Shown: piece by piece, positions 13,776-15,333 of the stretch | Numbering within the stretch: position 1 is the first letter of the stretch | How the letters are laid out: each line of letters starts with the position of its first letter | Source of the DNA: DAOTVD01 sp034437075 | GTDB lineage: Bacteria > Chloroflexota > Anaerolineae > Aggregatilineales > J027 | Reading direction: 5' to 3' | Length of the DNA: 15,333 nucleotides | Assembly: GCA_034437075.1 (NCBI GenBank) | Contig: DAOTVD010000004.1 | Span: forward strand, 1 to 15,333 | Position numbers and translations under genes: made by a program | The notes under the pieces: generated by a model | The model's database searches: none | Told to the model about the DNA's origin: nothing | The model's input: the letters and a program-made list of their open reading frames with translations, nothing else

Positions 13776-14510
13776 GTGAGCGAAAACACACAGCCCGAGA
13801 AGCTAGCGATGGTCGTACCCGTGCGCATCGAACCAGGCAACCTCATTCTGGTGGGGGTGCTGGCGGGGTTTTTATTCGGCGCGCTGATGGTGCTGCTCGA
13901 CCCTTGGCTGCGCTTTCCGCAGATCGATGTGCGCATCAATTGGCGCGATATGCTGCTGACGGCAAGCATTTTTTGCCTGTATGGCTTCGTGTTGGGTTGG
14001 ACGCTCACAACGTTCTGGGGCAATCGCTTGGCCTGGCTGATCGCCGCACTCACCACGCCGATTATCACGCTGGTCATCGGGGCCTGGAACCGCAATAGCG
14101 GCGCCCTGGGGGTAGAAAGTGACATCCTTTTTTTCTTGCCTGTCGTGTTGGTGTTTCATCTGGCGGCGTTGGGGCTAGCGATTATATACCTGAGTTTGGT
14201 TTTGCGCTCTCGTTGGCGGCGGCCTCTGGCGTTTGGCGTATTGCCGCTGGTGTTGGGGATCATCATTTTTCTGGGCGTGGCGCGCCTGCGCTGGGAAAAC
14301 CCCGACGCGACCGATGTGATGCGCGCTACCGACCAATATGCGATGGGCGTCATTGATGATGATTACGCTATCGAATTCCTGACCCTGACTTATAACGGCG
14401 AAATCGTGCCGACGGGCAATACACGCATCCACACAGATGGTATGACCTGGTATTGCCGTGTGCGGTTGTTCCAAAACAATGCAGAAGTTACCTGTCGTAC
14501 AGAGGAGTAA
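13776..14510 (+). CDS. Unknown five-helix membrane protein under T-box control
   Basis: A 244-residue protein that I do not recognise. It has hydrophobic helices at about 22-42, 59-80, 84-103, 116-143 and 150-169, then a polar C-terminal part of about 75 residues. With an odd number of helices the two ends lie on opposite sides. Lys and Arg clusters around 145-149 suggest a cytoplasmic loop between helices 4 and 5, which would place the C-terminal part outside. Three Cys fall in non-motif positions. The start is GTG with AGGAG. The longer reading from an ATG at 13536 is rejected because it lies inside the T-box leader. The gene is the first one downstream of the tRNA-Phe T-box and is followed five bases later by pheS, so it should be induced with pheS on phenylalanine shortage. 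It shows no recognisable transporter motif. Confidence 0.85.
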   Translation: MSENTQPEKLAMVVPVRIEPGNLILVGVLAGFLFGALMVLLDPWLRFPQIDVRINWRDMLLTASIFCLYGFVLGWTLTTFWGNRLAWLIAALTTPIITLVIGAWNRNSGALGVESDILFFLPVVLVFHLAALGLAIIYLSLVLRSRWRRPLAFGVLPLVLGIIIFLGVARLRWENPDATDVMRATDQYAMGVIDDDYAIEFLTLTYNGEIVPTGNTRIHTDGMTWYCRVRLFQNNAEVTCRTEE

Positions 14511-14515
14511 TCGAC

Positions 14516-15333
14516 ATGAGCAAAGAATTAGATCAACTAGAGCAAGAGGCCCTCGCTGCGTTGGGCGATGTTCTCAATACAGACGCCCTGCGCGAATGGG
14601 AAAGTCGTTATACGGGAAAAAAGGGCGCCATTACGCAGGCGCTCAAGAAAACGGGCAGCCTGCCAGCAGAAGAACGCAGCGCCTACGGCCAACGGGCCAA
14701 TGCCGTCAAAGAGACGCTGTTGCAAGCCTTGGGCGAAAAAGCCGCCGCGCTGGAACACGCCGAGCTAGAAACCGCCCTGGCTGATGGCCAAATCGACGTG
14801 ACCTTGCCGGGGCGGCCTCAATCGCTGGGTGGTTTGCATCTCTCTACGCAAACCTTGCGCCAGATCGCGGCCATCTGGGCGGAAATGGGCTTTCAGGTCT
14901 ACCGCTCGCGAGATGTGGAAGACGATTATCATAACTTCACGGCGCTGAACATCCCCCCTCACCATCCCGCGCGCGATATGTGGGACACCTTCTACACCAC
15001 CACGGAGGGCGTTTTGCTGCGCACGCATACCTCGCCGGGGCAAATCCACGCCATGCGTGATTACGGCGAAAATGGCACGCAGCCTATCCGGGTGATTCTG
15101 CCGGGCATGTGCTATCGCTACGAACAGATCACCCCGCGCAGCGAGATTCAATTCAACCAGGTGGAAGGCTTAGCCATCGGGCGCGGCATCACCATGACGG
15201 ACTTAAAAGGCACCATCGCGGACTTCGCGCGGCGGATGTATACCCCCGAGACGCGCGTGCGCTTCCGCGCCAGCCATTTCCCGTTCACCGAGCCCAGTAT
15301 GGAAGTGGATGCCGAATGTATGCTGTGCGGGTG
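14516..15333 (+). CDS. pheS: Phenylalanine-tRNA ligase alpha subunit, 3' end cut by window
   Basis: The first 272 codons of PheS, the catalytic subunit of the phenylalanyl-tRNA synthetase heterotetramer. The N-terminal helical arm has the family's YTGKKGAITQALK (32-44). The catalytic domain shows HPARDMWDTFYTT (149-161), RTHTSPGQIHAM (168-179), the motif-2 region GMCYRYEQI followed by FNQVEGLAIG, and RFRASHFPFTEPSMEVD. Two features differ from common PheS: FNQ replaces FHQ, and the usual DATH reads TPRS. The last residues, ECMLCG, appear to begin a Cys-containing insertion. The ATG follows an AGAGGAG Shine-Dalgarno that overlaps the end of the membrane protein gene. The UUC specifier of the leader fits this gene. 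pheT would be expected downstream, outside the window. Confidence 0.97.
   Translation, partial: MSKELDQLEQEALAALGDVLNTDALREWESRYTGKKGAITQALKKTGSLPAEERSAYGQRANAVKETLLQALGEKAAALEHAELETALADGQIDVTLPGRPQSLGGLHLSTQTLRQIAAIWAEMGFQVYRSRDVEDDYHNFTALNIPPHHPARDMWDTFYTTTEGVLLRTHTSPGQIHAMRDYGENGTQPIRVILPGMCYRYEQITPRSEIQFNQVEGLAIGRGITMTDLKGTIADFARRMYTPETRVRFRASHFPFTEPSMEVDAECMLCG

Overview
The window is a gene-dense, moderately GC-rich piece of bacterial chromosome. It most resembles a member of the Chloroflexota, probably Anaerolineae-like. That placement is an inference from recalled family features: the form of the L,D-transpeptidase (long N-terminal SH3-like part, HGAYWHDRFG...SRGCVNL core), the histidine kinase H-box followed by RGYTDLLL, a PheS that begins a Cys-x-x-Cys insertion, and a tRNA-responsive T-box leader. 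I see no tRNA or rRNA gene, CRISPR array, insertion sequence or prophage gene.

Left half, minus strand, transcribed from about 9180 down to 1. Five tightly overlapping genes come first: a Gfo/Idh/MocA oxidoreductase, a GNAT acetyltransferase, a NeuB-family nonulosonate synthase, a second GNAT, and a SpsF-type cytidylyltransferase fused to a complete histidine kinase core. After a 126-bp gap come a secreted L,D-transpeptidase and a three-gene amidination module (WbpG/PseA-type N-acetyl sugar amidotransferase, HisH-like glutaminase, HisF-like ammonia channel). A membrane-anchored repeat protein follows and runs off the left edge. Together these genes point to synthesis and CMP-activation of a sialic-acid-like (pseudaminic/legionaminic type) sugar with an acetamidino group for the cell surface. 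The sugar dehydratase, aminotransferase, UDP-sugar hydrolase and glycosyltransferases are not in the window.

Right half, plus strand, starting divergently at 9277. An orphan OmpR/PhoB-type response regulator comes first. A promoter with an extended -10 element then precedes a MoxR-type AAA+ ATPase (TTG start), a NUDIX hydrolase, a small zinc-ribbon membrane protein and a CoxE-type VWA protein.

The right end is a tRNA-Phe T-box operon: promoter, Stem I with a UUC specifier, Stem III, antiterminator/terminator switch, an unknown five-helix membrane protein, then pheS (cut by the window end).

The most unusual items are the cytidylyltransferase-histidine kinase fusion, with a lone response regulator divergent from its operon; a HisF homologue that has lost its first catalytic aspartate but kept the ammonia gate; and the unknown membrane protein placed first under the Phe T-box, ahead of pheS.
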